Assembly: GCA_036365455.1 (NCBI GenBank)
Contig: JAWQUS010000010.1
Coordinates: 16,066,501 to 16,130,500, forward strand
Direction: 5' to 3'
Length of the DNA stretch: 64,000 nt
From: Macrosoma leucophasiata
Taxonomy: Eukaryota; Arthropoda; Insecta; Lepidoptera; Hedylidae
In this document: positions 36,601 to 45,893 of the stretch, in pieces
Position numbering within the stretch: the stretch's first letter is position 1
How the letters are laid out: each line of letters opens with the position of its first letter
The notes under the pieces: generated by a model
Told to the model about the DNA's origin: nothing
Seen by the model: the letters and a program-made list of their open reading frames with translations, nothing else
Databases searched by the model: none
Translations under genes and position numbers: made by a program

Positions 36601-39600
36601 AGGGCAGGGATCGAACCTGCGACTTCAGGATAACCAGTCTTACCCCTATGTTATTAAAGTCCCACAACGACTGAGGGTCAATCTCTAACCTAAGTCTATT
36701 TTTTCTCTCGATTTTTATTTAATATCTATTTAAGCGAGTTATTTAATCATATGCGCATATGTGTTATGCGAAAAATAAGAATATGACAACTCGAGAAATT
36801 CATACGGTAGAGCGAGTTATTTTTTTATGTAAGGAGGCAAACAAGCATGCAGTTCACATTGATGTTAATTTATGACTGCAGCCTATAGACACCCACTCAA
36901 AGACCAGAGATCAAAATGCATCTGCGTTATCTCACCTTCCACCATACCAACTCTTCAACCAGTAAAAGAGGTGAAGCGAGTTATTTGCGTACCAAGTCGC
37001 GGGTAGAAGTTAGTCTTTAACTTAAAAATGTGGTCATAGATGGCGAATACGTGTTGGTGGTACTACTTCAGCAAGTTCACGGAATTCTTCGACACATTGT
37101 TCTTCGTGCTGCGCAAGAAGAACGAGCATGTGTCAACCCTGCATGTGATACACCACGGGATCATGCCGATGTCTGTCTGGTTCGGACTCAAGTTCGCCCC
37201 CGGTAATTATACTTTTTTTACGTTACTTTATGAAACACATAAAATAAGAAATATGCTTACATATCTAAACACAATTTAGCAAAAAAACAAGCATGGAGTT
37301 CATAATATGGATGGGATAACACTTACCATAAATGTTTTGTTCATAATGATTACTAATCAAGTGGTAATAGAAATTCTATTAGAATGGTCCTTACTGGTAA
37401 CCAATAATTTACAAGTCTAGCTTTGAAGTAAGTTTTATTAACACCATTGAATACATAAATGGCAGTTCTTGTTGTTGATGAGAAAGTGTTACCTACACAA
37501 ATACCATATTATTGTGATATCTCAATTCAGTGAGCTAATAACAATCCGTTATAAACGTAATATAACGGACATATATATATATATTTTTTTTACTACATTC
37601 ATACACTCTTTCAATTATCGTCGTTCTGAATATAAGTCCAGTTGTCTTTCGAGTTTGCGCAAATGTGTTAAAACAACTATCGTTAAATGCTTAACAAATA
37701 TTTTTGGGTTAAAAAATAATATGTAATTTGGAGAATTACTACACTTCGGATGAATTGGATTGGAAAAAGTTTGCAATAACTATTGCCCTTGTTCTATCTA
37801 ATCTGCATGCATTAAACATTCAATGCAATCTGCATAAATTATATATCCATAAATTGACAATATTATAAATATTAAATAAGGTAATGTGCGCTTTGATATT
37901 TGATGATTATTTTACTGTATCATTATGTATTCGCAGAATGAACTTTTTATCCAACAATAGCCAAAGAAAGTAATTTAATAAATATTAAACATATTTGTTC
38001 AAGTATTTTAAATATTATTTAAAATATTAATACATAAATGTTTATAAATGCTCATGTTAACATAGGTACATTAAACTTATTTTAGCAAAAATTGAAGATG
38101 CAATTTTGTAAAAGTTTTTTCCATTAAAACGCTTGTCAATGGGTTGAGGTGAATTCGTAAAATACACCATGTTCCATTCAAAACCAATGTAAATATTAGA
38201 AATAACTTTGCCGCAACTTTGGTTTATTTATTGACCTTGTGTAATTCTGTCATGATCCATAAATAGTTATGTCTCTCTTTACTATCTTACATTAATATAT
38301 CCTCGTAAAGCGCTTGCAGTACCACTAAGAGCGTGTAGATGTTGTTAGTTCAACTTTTGTTACTTAAAGAGTTGGTTTCAATATTTATAATTCACTATAT
38401 GACAACAGTATTCCTATTTGGTACGGTATAAATGCATGTCATTGCCAACAAAATGAAAACGGAATAATTCCTGAAAGTACTTTAATATTCTGGTAAGAAT
38501 ATTCAACAGTTATCCTGTTGCTGCTATTTGATCCAAAATCTAGCAATAATTTATAGATTACATAAAAATATTTACAATTGAACAAAATAGATGACTATCG
38601 ATTTTTTTGGTTCTTTAATAATAATCCATCCTGTTCTAGCTAGACGGTAATAAATCCAAAGTAGCAGGTCCACTTCTGAACTACCTGCCGCCCTACTGTA
38701 TAACGCCGTTAAGTGACATAGGCGCGAAATATACTTTTACGTATTTTATAGTTCTTTCTCTGATTTTTGTACACAAAACAAAATTTCTCTAACTGCCAGC
38801 CGAATCCTTGGTAACTACATTATACATTATATTGATGGAGATCTGAAGACACCATAACACAAAATGTCACTTTCATCATTGATGTTCACTTTTACGGTAG
38901 GACGCAAGAATGAGGCAAGAATGTTCCCAAAATTCCGAGCCAAGTTTTGGCGGCCTTGCGCAAAACATCATTAGTTTTTTTTATGTAAGGAAGTTGGCAA
39001 ACAAGCATGCAACCAGGGCCTATAGGCCGAATAGGCCCGGGCCTAGGCGGCAAACTTTGGTCGTTTTTTTTAAGTAGTTGCCTACCCTCATACTTGTAAA
39101 ATCACAATAACGTGTCCATATAGCATCTCGCGAAAAAATTTACATGTATGGCAATTACGACTTAATAAATAATTAAGTAAATCACTTATCGTTTTTTTTT
39201 TTCATTTTAATTTGATTTCTATAGTTTATCAAATTTTTTATGCTTTACAGCACAGGGCGGGGGGAGGCAATCTTTCATAGGCAATCTGCCCTAGGCAGCC
39301 AACGTATCAAATCCGCCCCTGCATGCAGCTGACATTGATGTAAAGTGATGACTGCAGCCTATACACATCTACAGAATAACCAGAGGTCAGAATGCAAATG
39401 CGTTGCCACACCTGAGAACTAAGGTATATGTCTCTGTGATAGTTATTACGGGGTCACGCATTACCAGCTAACCGGAACACGATAGTGTCGAACACAACCA
39501 TTTAGCGGCAGATTAGGTTAGGTAATGCGGTGGTGCCTACGCCCTCCTACACTTGGAACTCCACCACCAGTAAAAGTTAGTATAGTTTTTGCTCTCTTGT

Positions 39601-42600
39601 CCACATATCTCCCCTTTTTATCCCACAATTGGATCAACGGGGGATGCGAACTACATTTGTTAGAGACTTTTGATCGAAGAATTTCTAGTACCGAACGATC
39701 CTAGTATAGATTTTTATGTATTTATAAGCTTGTTCTAATAAATAGGAATTTGCGTAGATACATAAATGAAAATAATGTTGAACGTTGAAGTAGACCCTCG
39801 TAGTGTGTGTATGAACTGAACTATCTCTCTGTGAGGGACTTATTTGAAGATACATTTTACTGGTGGTAGAGCTCCAGTGACGGAGCTCGCGGGCGTAGGC
39901 ACCACCGCATTACCTGATATACTTGCCGCTAAATGGTAGTGTTCAGCACTATCGTGTTCCGGTCAGGTGGTAATGTACGGCTCTGTAATTTCCGGCACAG
40001 AGGCGTAACACCAAATGCCTCAGGAGTGGCAGCGCATCTGCATTTTGAACTCTGGTCATTGTGTGGGTGTCTATAGGCTGCAGTCATCACTGAACATCAA
40101 TGTGAACTGCATGCTTGTCTGCCACTTCCATTACATAAAAAAAAATATATGTTAAAATTTAAGTTTTCTTCCGCAGGTGGTCACAGCACATTCTTCGCCC
40201 TGTTGAACACATTTGTACATATTGTAATGTACTTCTACTACATGGTATCTGCAATGGGCCCCAAGTACCAGAAGTATATATGGTGGAAGAAATACCTCAC
40301 CGCCTTCCAAATGGTAATTTTTCCTTATTTATTTAACATTTTAGTTTTCTTCAAATATGTTATAGTTGAAGTTTATGTAAGTTTATGTTTATGTTTTAAA
40401 CTGCCTCGGTAGCTTAGTGGTAGCAGGCCACTACTACTACGCTGAGGTCCTGGGTTCGATTACCGGGTAGGGGGTTATCAGAGATAATGGTGAAAAAGCC
40501 TTTATCTCTGGTTCTATTGGGATTTTTCCATTTTCTGGAAATTTCCCAGTACCTCAAAGTTTGGTAATGTGCCCGGAGATGTCAACAGGCTCGCCACCTG
40601 TTACATGGGCCAAAACGTAACCGGCGAATCGTGGGTGTTTGCATGTATGCTTGAATGCATGCATTTACCTCTGCCTACCACTTCGGGGATTACAGGCGTG
40701 AAGTTACTTTTATTTTATGTAAGGAAAAGGTACAGAATTTTTTTTAATGTTATGATATTTGGAAACATTCATTGATCTGTAAACATCTACACAAAAGCCG
40801 ATGGTCAAAAATGCTGATGTGTTGTCACTCTGATCAGTTATTACGGAGCCATACATTACTATCTGACGGGCACATGATAGTGCTGAAGACTATAAGGCGG
40901 CAGAGAGATTAGGTAAGGTGGTAAAAAGACAGGTAAAGTAGGTTCGGTGGTGCTTATGGCGGAACTCTACCATCAGAAAAAGTTACAGTGCGTGATATAT
41001 TTTCTTACAGACAATGATGGAACTTCATGTAAACCCCCTCCCCTCCTCCTCCGAGAGTTAGCCCCTCTCGCATCCACTACAAAATATAATATCTAATGGT
41101 TAAATAATAACACAAATGGTGGATGTGAAACCCATAATTAGTGGGCACATAAACACCCACACATTCCACACAGGGTTGAGATGATCGCCTTAAGAATTGG
41201 CGATGATAAAATTTGAAAAAAGAATCAATAATATTGAAACTTAAAAACGAACCGGTGTAGTTATAGTCGGATTCCGACCACCAGGTGAGCACTACTAGTT
41301 AGCATAAATGAATCAAATCTAAATATTGAGGAAGGAAACTTGGACCTTGCTATTGATATATCACACACTAATTCATTTATCAACCAACAAATTACGGATA
41401 GACGACCACGCACCTGATTCTTGGAACTAGTTTTAAGCGAAGTGGTTTATTAAATATTAAAATGTCCTTTATAAATTAAACTAAACTAACAAACTACACC
41501 GTTGCGCGGCAGAGAAATCGTTCAACACATAAAAGAAAATAATCGGAGGTTATTAGGATAATTCTAGGCACTGGCGCAACTTGTATGTATATGTATGTAT
41601 CTTCACGCAACCTGTGACTTGGCGAAACTTGTTCAAAGCCGTCCAGTTATGTAACGTCACACGATAATTTATTTATGTACCTAAGTAATTACATGATATG
41701 AAATTACTATGAATTACATGTAGCACATAGGTACGTCACTAGGACGCGGAAATTTTCATGATCAACAACTGTTGTATGTTTTTCTGATGTTAATTTTGTA
41801 ATTAAATGTTTAATTTCGCCATTTCCATCCATCTGCCATGTTTATGTCAGTTCCATTGTTTTTACATTCAATTTATTTCAGAAATTACGCAATCTCTTTT
41901 AAGTTTCCTGATTCTTATTGGGTACAATATTTATATTGACACACAAACAATAAAATTATAATACAAATATGAACTTATTATACATATTTGATTAATTTAT
42001 TATCCTTTATTATTTTATGTCAACTAATAAAATAAACAAGAATCATGATAATCCAATAAAGATGATAATACACTTATAAAATTGCTTCATGTAGTTTTGA
42101 ATACTCGTTATACCCATCTATCAAGCAAAATATCGAACGCGGATATCGTGTGTGTTGGAAATTTTTATCGTAGTCACGTTTTAACACTTAAATTAATATC
42201 ATTAAATGGTCATTACTTAATTTATTCCAAATCATTGACTAACATCAAATATTTAATGTTTAATTTTTAACTAATAGTCCGGTTAATTTAGCCCAAAAAT
42301 AAGGGTAATCTTGCATTAATACCCAGACACCAACAATGGTGTCCCTAACATCTATGTAAATGGTTAGTGTTATGAAAAAATGTATATGGACAATTTTTGT
42401 AGATACACAAATTTTTGTCTGACATATTTTATCATAAAATTAACCGTTTCGTGGGATTGAATAAAAATTTTTGCAGACATGGAATCGATGAGGACTTCAC
42501 AATTTCATAACAATGGTGTCCCTAACATCTATGCAAATTTTCAGCTTTCTGGGAATTTTTGCAAGGGTCAATGTCTGAATTGACCGAACTATATAAAACA

Positions 42601-45600
42601 TTGAAATCGTGAAACAATTTTTCAAAGGAAAATAACATTTGTCAAAGAGCTCTGCTATCTCTGAAATTGAAATAAATAAATTCTGAGGATTAAGAACTGA
42701 AACAAAATATGCCCGATAAACTTGTTTGTGGAAACTTCAATATACTTTGTTAGAAATCTAGAATTTCTGATTCAGTGTGATCTCGCCGTTTTTTTAACTA
42801 GATTTCATAGTATCTAACACATGCTGACTAATCAGAACGTCATTATATTATTTTCAAAACTCGGTTTTTTATTTACCTACTATGTAAATCAGCAGACTAA
42901 TAAATATTTTAAGCCCAATAAGACCTTTCGTGTCAATAATTAAATGACTAAGCTACTTTTATACTTGCCAATATAAAGTCGCATAGGTGCAAGATTACGC
43001 CCGTTAAGATCCATCGCGGTGAAAAACAGGGCAATAAATATTTAAAAAGTTGTTTAATTGCAATGCTTTAAAAATTATTACTTACTAGCTGACCCGGCAC
43101 ACTTCGTTTTGCCTCACAATTAAATAATGTGTCAAAGATTACAAAAAATGAAATTGTGGTTTTTACTATTTCCCTTAAATTAATTTTTACCTTTTAAACT
43201 CTCCCTAGACTTCCAAAAATAATTCAAAACCAAAATTAGCCAAATCTGTGCAGCCGTTCTCGAGTTTGAGCGAGACTAACGAACAGCAATTGATTTTTAT
43301 ATATATAGATTGGAAAATACTAGAAGTTAAATCAAAATTCAGCTTACAACCAATTGACTAGTCAATGATATTCAACATGGCACGGTTATATATAAAAATT
43401 AACTAATCCAAAGTCCACTTAAATTATTGAACTAAAGGAAGGAGGAAAACACGAGGAGACCATCAAATTAAAAAACGAATATCCAATTCTTGCGGCTAAC
43501 TAGTAACAAAACAAAGCGAGACGCTGCATAGATACCGTAGTTACTTCTAATAAAAACGCCGTCTTATATCCCTCATAAACAAATAAGACGGATATTCTTT
43601 ACATAGTGAGATCAATATTGATTGCTTAACTATTAATGTATTTTACATTTATTGCGACTGATTCCTAATACAAACCTTAATAATCCATACCATAATCCCA
43701 TGCGAAGATACGCGTAGGTTACGATACGCGATCTGCCAAAGAGGATGTAATTACTACGGTCTCTACGCTGTCGTATTGGATAGTCATGCAAAATGAAATA
43801 AAATAAAAATAAAAGGTTTTATTTTCTCCGTTTTATTTCTATGCATGTTCCATCTCCTTTACGTTCTATAATTGTATGTACTTTCTTAAAGATTTCTAAG
43901 GTCTTTTCGCTTACTTAACAACGTTAAAATATTGTGTATTTCTTTTTGTGAATGAATCTTAAACAGATTTAGTAATACTTACTTGTAAGATTTGTAACTA
44001 AAAACATGGGGCAATCATTTTCTTGCAACATTTTTTATTCATTTCTGGTATTGTCATCCGATTACAATGCAAATACGAAGCGCTTTAATAAAAACGTGGT
44101 AAGTAGGTATATAAAAAAATATATTCACGAAACACGAATGTTTGCAAGGATTATGTTAATAATCTATTTTTTAAATAGACGATTCTCGATATTTTAAAAC
44201 ATTCCATTCCAATAGCAGTAGGTGTATTTCATTGTGTGTAGGTAGGAATAAGGCATACGAGAACATACATGAATCTAGTCTTTACAAACTTACTCAAATT
44301 CTTACAACCGACCTACATAACCCACTACAAATGTACAAAAAAAATTTTTCAAACATTTTTTTAAATTATTTTATTATATACTTATATTAGATGTCTTTGA
44401 ACTACATTTTCTTCTGTTTATGCAATGGCGTGTATAAATAAAGAAAAATATTAACCATAGATATTCAGTTTAGCTCGCATATAAATAGCAATAAATGGTA
44501 ATAGTATGCTCGCTGGTCCTTCGACTCCTAAATCTGTATTTGAAAACTTGATATTTGGAATGTTGAATGGAATTTTATGTGGTATTTTTGTTTGCATAGG
44601 TACAATTCGTGCTGATCTTCAGTCACCAACTGCAAGTACTGTTCAGACCGTCGTGCCAGTACCCGCGCGTCTTCGTCTACTGGATCGCGATGCATGGCTT
44701 CCTATTCCTCTTTCTCTTCAGCGATTTCTACAAAGCACGATACAACAAGGCCGGAAGGAAATCCAAAATCACCAATGGACTTTGTATGGTAAGGATCTTT
44801 GGTGATATTTATAATAAAATATACTAGCTGACCCGGCAAACTTCGTATTGCCTCAGAATGAAATGATGTGTCAATACAACAGTGTGCTTTGATATACGAG
44901 TATACCGACTATTTGTATGGGAAAATAAAATTGTGGTTTTTACTGTTTTCCTACAATTTCGTCATATTTTCTTACCTCTTAAACTTTCCCTGGACTTCCA
45001 AAAATCATTCAAAACAAAAATTTGCTAAATCGGTCCCGCCGTTCTCGCGTTTTATTGAGACTAACGAACAGCAATTGATTTTTATATTTATAGATGTTGT
45101 AGCATATGAAGTCACTAGTGGATGAAGATTCTTCCTCTGCTGTAGTCCGTCAACCGAACAATGTTCCATTCCAATAGAGCGGTAGAAAATACAATAATGC
45201 GGGATAACGCACAACACTTTTATGGTCATATGAGGAAGGCTGCTGTCTAGCAGTGGACGTCGTTCGGCTCGGAAAAATTAAATTTGGCTATTTCGGGGTA
45301 CTAGAGTTACGATCCCGAGTAAATAGAATAAAAATTCGGACAAAACTACTTCTGTCCTAGTCTGTAATTAATACTATATTTAGCTGTTTTTGTTTTTCAA
45401 AATTTCTTTAATCCGGTTATTGATTATGACTGCAATTTATTGTAGAAACAGACACTACTTACTGCTCATGATAATCAGATTTACTTTCAGTATGAGATAC
45501 TCATACAAAACAAACTTTAAAACAACAATAACCGAAGACGATCTTTTTGTATTTGTAAAACAATATTTGGGAACGTTTACGTTTTTTACGTTTGATATTG

Positions 45601-45893
45601 CAATTGTACTTGTATTACACAGATCTGCTGTTAACAATTAAATTATAAAAATAATGTCTTTTTTCCTCACGATTCATCCCAAATATGAGCAATTTGGTGA
45701 ATAATATTCTTATATAACTTTTGTTGTATTCACTTTAACGAAATGATTTCTTTATTTTCAGACTGTGATGGATGAAAGCACAAGTTCACTGAACGGCAAG
45801 AATGGTTACAAGCAAGAGGAGGAGTCCAAGGTGCCCAACTCTTACGCGTCGTCGGCTGCCGATGCCTTCGTACGGCGGCGACCTGTCTCATAG
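24556..45893 (+). CDS. Very-long-chain fatty acid elongase (ELOVL1/7-like), 7 coding exons, 313 aa
   Basis: ELOVL proteins are multi-pass ER membrane 3-ketoacyl-CoA synthases; they condense malonyl-CoA with a long-chain acyl-CoA, the first step of each elongation cycle. The coding parts are 24556-24604, 31937-32127, 34876-34956, 37040-37202, 40177-40313, 44600-44788 and 45762-45893. All junctions are GT-AG and the phases (1,0,0,1,0,0) join without a frameshift. Family marks seen: NRKPFELRN (residues 53-61), [16 protein letters not shown] (119-134), the catalytic histidine box HVIHH (142-146), MYFYYM (179-184), and the [15 protein letters not shown] stretch (189-203) leading into QMVQF. That last block is closest to vertebrate ELOVL1/7 from memory. 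The length is usual for insect members. The C-terminus ends RRRPVS and lacks a dilysine ER signal; an arginine-based signal is possible. Substrate range cannot be read from sequence; cuticular lipid or pheromone precursor roles are known for insect relatives but unproven here. Confidence 0.95.
24868..26160 (+). pseudogene. LINE reverse transcriptase pseudogene, split by family X
   Basis: Plus-strand frames give [15 protein letters not shown] (RT domain entry), then after the family X insertion [40 protein letters not shown] (motif A with the first catalytic Asp) and [15 protein letters not shown] (motif B). Stops and frameshifts separate the blocks (for example an in-frame TAG at 26060). Motif C (YADD) and the 3' end are missing. 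The clade is not certain; it differs from the CR1 copies elsewhere in the window. Confidence 0.8.
25321..25619 (+). repeat. Family X repeat, full length, inside LINE pseudogene
   Basis: ACTGGTGGTAGAGCTCCAGT to CATAACATAAAAAAAA. It interrupts the RT pseudogene between its N-terminal and motif A parts, so it was inserted after the LINE. A small duplication (GAATGAACTGAACTG) is present near the 3' end. Confidence 0.9.
26170..26280. repeat. Fragment with repeated CGGGATCTCG motifs
   Basis: CGGGATCTCG/CGGGATTGATCCCG-type motifs recur in direct and inverted orientation, like the subterminal arrays of the hAT elements in this window. No TIR pair or duplication was found, so only an eroded end may be left. 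Confidence 0.35.
26516..26700 (+). mobile_element. Non-autonomous Helitron, family 1
   Basis: Begins TCTTAATATATATAAATCTC after A and ends GGGCCGCTAG before T. The first ~125 bp are almost identical to 3234-3360. The 3' subterminal GCGGGCGAAGCCGG...GGGCCGC can fold into the hairpin expected of Helitrons. Confidence 0.8.
26718..26999 (+). repeat. Family X repeat
   Basis: ACTGGTAGTAGAGCTCCAGT to TTACATAAAAAAAA; full length with minor changes. It follows the Helitron by 17 bp. Confidence 0.88.
28654..28943 (-). repeat. Family X repeat, full length
   Basis: Poly-T start (A tail on the minus strand) to CTACCACCAGTAAA. Contains all conserved blocks, including TGTGCCGGAAATTACAGGG. Confidence 0.9.
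29454..29814 (+). mobile_element. 5S rRNA-like SINE, copy C, with 20-bp target duplication
   Basis: 361 bp from GAAGCGCCCATGGCCCGG to ATGGGTTGCC, flanked by ATTATTATGCGCGACATCTA at 29434-29453 and again at 29815-29834. The head contains CTCGGTTAAGCACTACGGGC, GCGCGGTCGGGTAGTG and TGATGGGTGACCGCTAG, which align with the 5S rRNA internal promoter region. The long duplication is the hallmark of target-primed reverse transcription, so both ends of the element are defined. Confidence 0.8.
29968..30025 (+). repeat. Fragment of the GGGTTCCGTAG repeat
   Basis: TTAGAAATTCAAACGGTACG...ATATAACGAAATT matches the interior at 4735-4785. Beyond it (30026-30235) are repeated ATCCGTAA/CGGATA motifs that may be an eroded hAT end. 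Confidence 0.5.
31632..31908 (-). repeat. Family X repeat, diverged, next to elongase exon 2
   Basis: Retains the order of blocks (ACAAACAAATATGCAGTTCG, GGTAATGCGGTGG, CTCTACCACCAGTAAA) with many changes, so it is an old copy. It ends 28 nt before the exon 2 acceptor-exon junction. Confidence 0.75.
31937..32127 (+). CDS. Elongase coding exon 2 (residues 17-80)
   Basis: Acceptor TTATTACAG ends at 31936; donor GTAAAC begins at 32128. The exon encodes the first membrane segment (about residues 32-43), the conserved NRKPFELRN loop and most of the second membrane segment, ending at IFYE. Its acceptor lies only about 28 nt downstream of a diverged family X repeat (31632-31908), so the branch point may fall inside the repeat. 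Confidence 0.95.
32677..32813. repeat. 130-bp segment repeated in inverse at 34262-34398
   Basis: GACTGTAATGCTGTTTG, GCAATGAACAACGGTCAAAT and GGACCTGAAATGTACA recur, reverse-complemented, in the centre of the foldback array 1.6 kb downstream. Confidence 0.75.
34079..34498. repeat. Foldback satellite with inverted arrays of a ~38-bp unit
   Basis: Two direct units at 34080-34156 (TTCGA..GTCG.ACTAGTGAG then poly-T CTCAT) face inverted units at 34232-34270 and 34399-34490 (GATGAGAAAAAA, TCTCACTAGTTCGACGGT). Each unit has its own palindromes TTCGACCGTCGAA and GAGA-T-run-TCTC. The centre is an inverted copy of 32677-32813. Confidence 0.8.
34876..34956 (+). CDS. Elongase coding exon 3 (residues 81-107)
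   Basis: An 81-nt exon, phase 0 at both ends, between acceptor TTCTTCACAG and donor GTAAATAC. It encodes [20 protein letters not shown] and then RSPKAMR. This matches the short lumenal stretch of ELOVL proteins (GW...Y....C..VDYS) between the second membrane helix and the KFTEFFDT block. Confidence 0.95.
35428..35743 (+). mobile_element. Non-autonomous Helitron, family 2
   Basis: Starts TCTATACAAATAAATAAAAT after A and ends GCGGGCACAGCTAG before T. GAATGAAGTCGCGGGC near the end with the upstream GCGCCCACGACTTC can pair. The shorter sister copy is at 63474-63676. Confidence 0.78.
36101..36387 (-). repeat. Family X repeat, full length
   Basis: A tail at 36101 and 5' boundary CTCTACCATCAG at 36387. 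The 5' hairpin (GAGCTC..) is partly mutated. Confidence 0.88.
36582..36672 (-). repeat. tRNA-derived SINE fragment
   Basis: On the minus strand a B box (CAGGTTCGATCCCTGCCC) is followed by the tail AAGTCAAATTTTTCTTTA, the same tail as 17690-17790. The A box is degraded. Not a functional tRNA. Confidence 0.55.
36822..36966 (-). repeat. Family X repeat with large internal deletion
   Basis: Keeps the tail half up to AAATGCATCTGCGTTA and then jumps to a diverged ACCAGTAAAAG end, ~145 bp in all. It ends 73 nt upstream of elongase exon 4. Confidence 0.75.
37040..37202 (+). CDS. Elongase coding exon 4 (residues 108-161), catalytic exon
   Basis: The exon carries [16 protein letters not shown] and the histidine box HVIHH, the signature of elongase condensing enzymes. 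Donor GTAATT follows at 37203 after one base of a Gly codon. The acceptor (TGGTCATAG) has a poor polypyrimidine tract for an essential exon. A deleted family X copy ends about 73 nt upstream at 36966. Confidence 0.95.
38974..39574 (-). repeat. Family X repeat interrupted by hAT MITE
   Basis: The tail part 38974-39013 and the remainder 39322-39574 are one family X copy, separated by the hAT MITE at 39014-39321. Confidence 0.85.
39014..39321. mobile_element. hAT MITE, 308 bp, sister of 11649-12010
   Basis: Begins CAGGGCCTATAGGCCG and ends GTATCAAATCCGCCCCTG. The interior is collinear with 11649-12010 (AAGTAGTTGCCTACSCKCAT, ATGGCAATTACGA). The flanks CATGCAAC (39006-39013) and CATGCAGC (39322-39329) form an 8-bp duplication with one change. 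Confidence 0.88.
39859..40145 (+). repeat. Family X repeat, full length, 31 nt upstream of elongase exon 5
   Basis: ACTGGTGGTAGAGCTCCAGT to TTACATAAAAAAAAA. Well preserved. Its A tail is followed by ~31 nt that supply the acceptor CTTCCGCAG. Confidence 0.92.
40177..40313 (+). CDS. Elongase coding exon 5 (residues 162-207)
   Basis: Acceptor CTTCCGCAG ends at 40176 and donor GTAATT follows at 40314. The exon completes the split Gly and encodes [20 protein letters not shown] and the [15 protein letters not shown] motif, ending at AFQM. A full-length family X repeat (39859-40145) ends 31 nt before the exon, leaving only a short unique stretch for the pyrimidine tract. Confidence 0.95.
40396..40725 (+). 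mobile_element. tRNA-derived SINE, full length
   Basis: The head has A box TAGCTTAGTGGTAGC and B box GGGTTCGATTACC in tRNA spacing, followed by a ~250-bp body (GGTTCTATTGGGATTTTTCC ... GATTACAGGCGTGAAG). The acceptor stem is degenerate, so it is a SINE and not a tRNA gene. Confidence 0.75.
40738..40979 (-). repeat. Family X repeat, strongly diverged
   Basis: Recognisable by block order (AATGCTGATGTGTTG, TTACGGAGCCATACATTAC, ATGATAGTGCTGAA, CTCTACCATCAG). An old copy. Confidence 0.65.
43085..43309 (-). mobile_element. Non-autonomous Helitron, family 3
   Basis: On the minus strand it starts TCTATATATATAAAAATCAA after A and ends GTGTGCCGGGTCAGCTAG before T. Common lepidopteran Helitron type from memory. 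A second copy is at 44824-45094. Confidence 0.8.
44600..44788 (+). CDS. Elongase coding exon 6 (residues 208-270)
   Basis: Acceptor GCATAG ends at 44599; donor GTAAGG begins at 44789. The exon encodes [15 protein letters not shown], a hydrophobic helix rich in Phe and Leu ([16 protein letters not shown]) and [10 protein letters not shown], which matches the last membrane helix and the start of the cytosolic tail of ELOVL proteins. A minus-strand Helitron starts 35 nt after the donor. Confidence 0.95.
44824..45094 (-). mobile_element. Non-autonomous Helitron, family 3, in elongase intron 6
   Basis: Same family as 43085-43309: GAAGTTTGCCGGGTCAGCTAG core at the 3' end and TCTATAAATATAAAAATCAA at the 5' end. 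It starts 35 nt after the exon 6 donor. Confidence 0.8.
45117..45265 (+). repeat. LINE 3'-tail fragment (family T), copy 1
   Basis: GATTCTTCCTCTGCTGTAGT ... GCTGTCTAGCAGTGGACGTC ... TTCGGCT matches 49230-49490. The AGCAGTGGACGT tail is typical of RTE-like LINE ends in Lepidoptera (from memory). No ORF. Confidence 0.6.
45762..45893 (+). CDS. Elongase terminal coding exon 7 (residues 271-313, TAG stop)
   Basis: Acceptor TTATTTTCAG ends at 45761 and TAG is at 45891-45893. The tail is hydrophilic, rich in Ser, Lys and Glu ([20 protein letters not shown]) and ends FVRRRPVS. Such variable C-termini are normal for the family. There is no KKXX or KXKXX retrieval signal; the RRR cluster could act as an arginine-type ER signal. 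Confidence 0.9.
   Translation, partial: TVMDESTSSLNGKNGYKQEEESKVPNSYASSAADAFVRRRPVS

Larger units (their letters stand above)
34957..37039 (+). other. Elongase intron 3
   Basis: A phase-0 intron containing a Helitron (35428-35743), two family X copies and a tRNA-like SINE. The other parts show no gene. Confidence 0.85.
37203..40176 (+). other. Elongase intron 4
   Basis: A phase-1 intron. From 37203 to 38973 I see only AT-rich unique sequence (an AT microsatellite at 37570). The 3' third holds a family X copy split by a hAT MITE and a second family X copy next to exon 5. Confidence 0.85.
40314..44599 (+). other. Elongase intron 5
   Basis: A phase-0 intron of 4.3 kb with a tRNA-derived SINE, an old family X copy, a direct-repeat pair (42334 and 42511) and a minus-strand Helitron. 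The spaces between, 40980-42330, 42540-43084 and 43310-44599, show no gene. Confidence 0.85.

Noticed and set aside
40399..40470. Functional tRNA gene
   Set aside because: Degenerate acceptor stem and a long SINE body directly after the B box.
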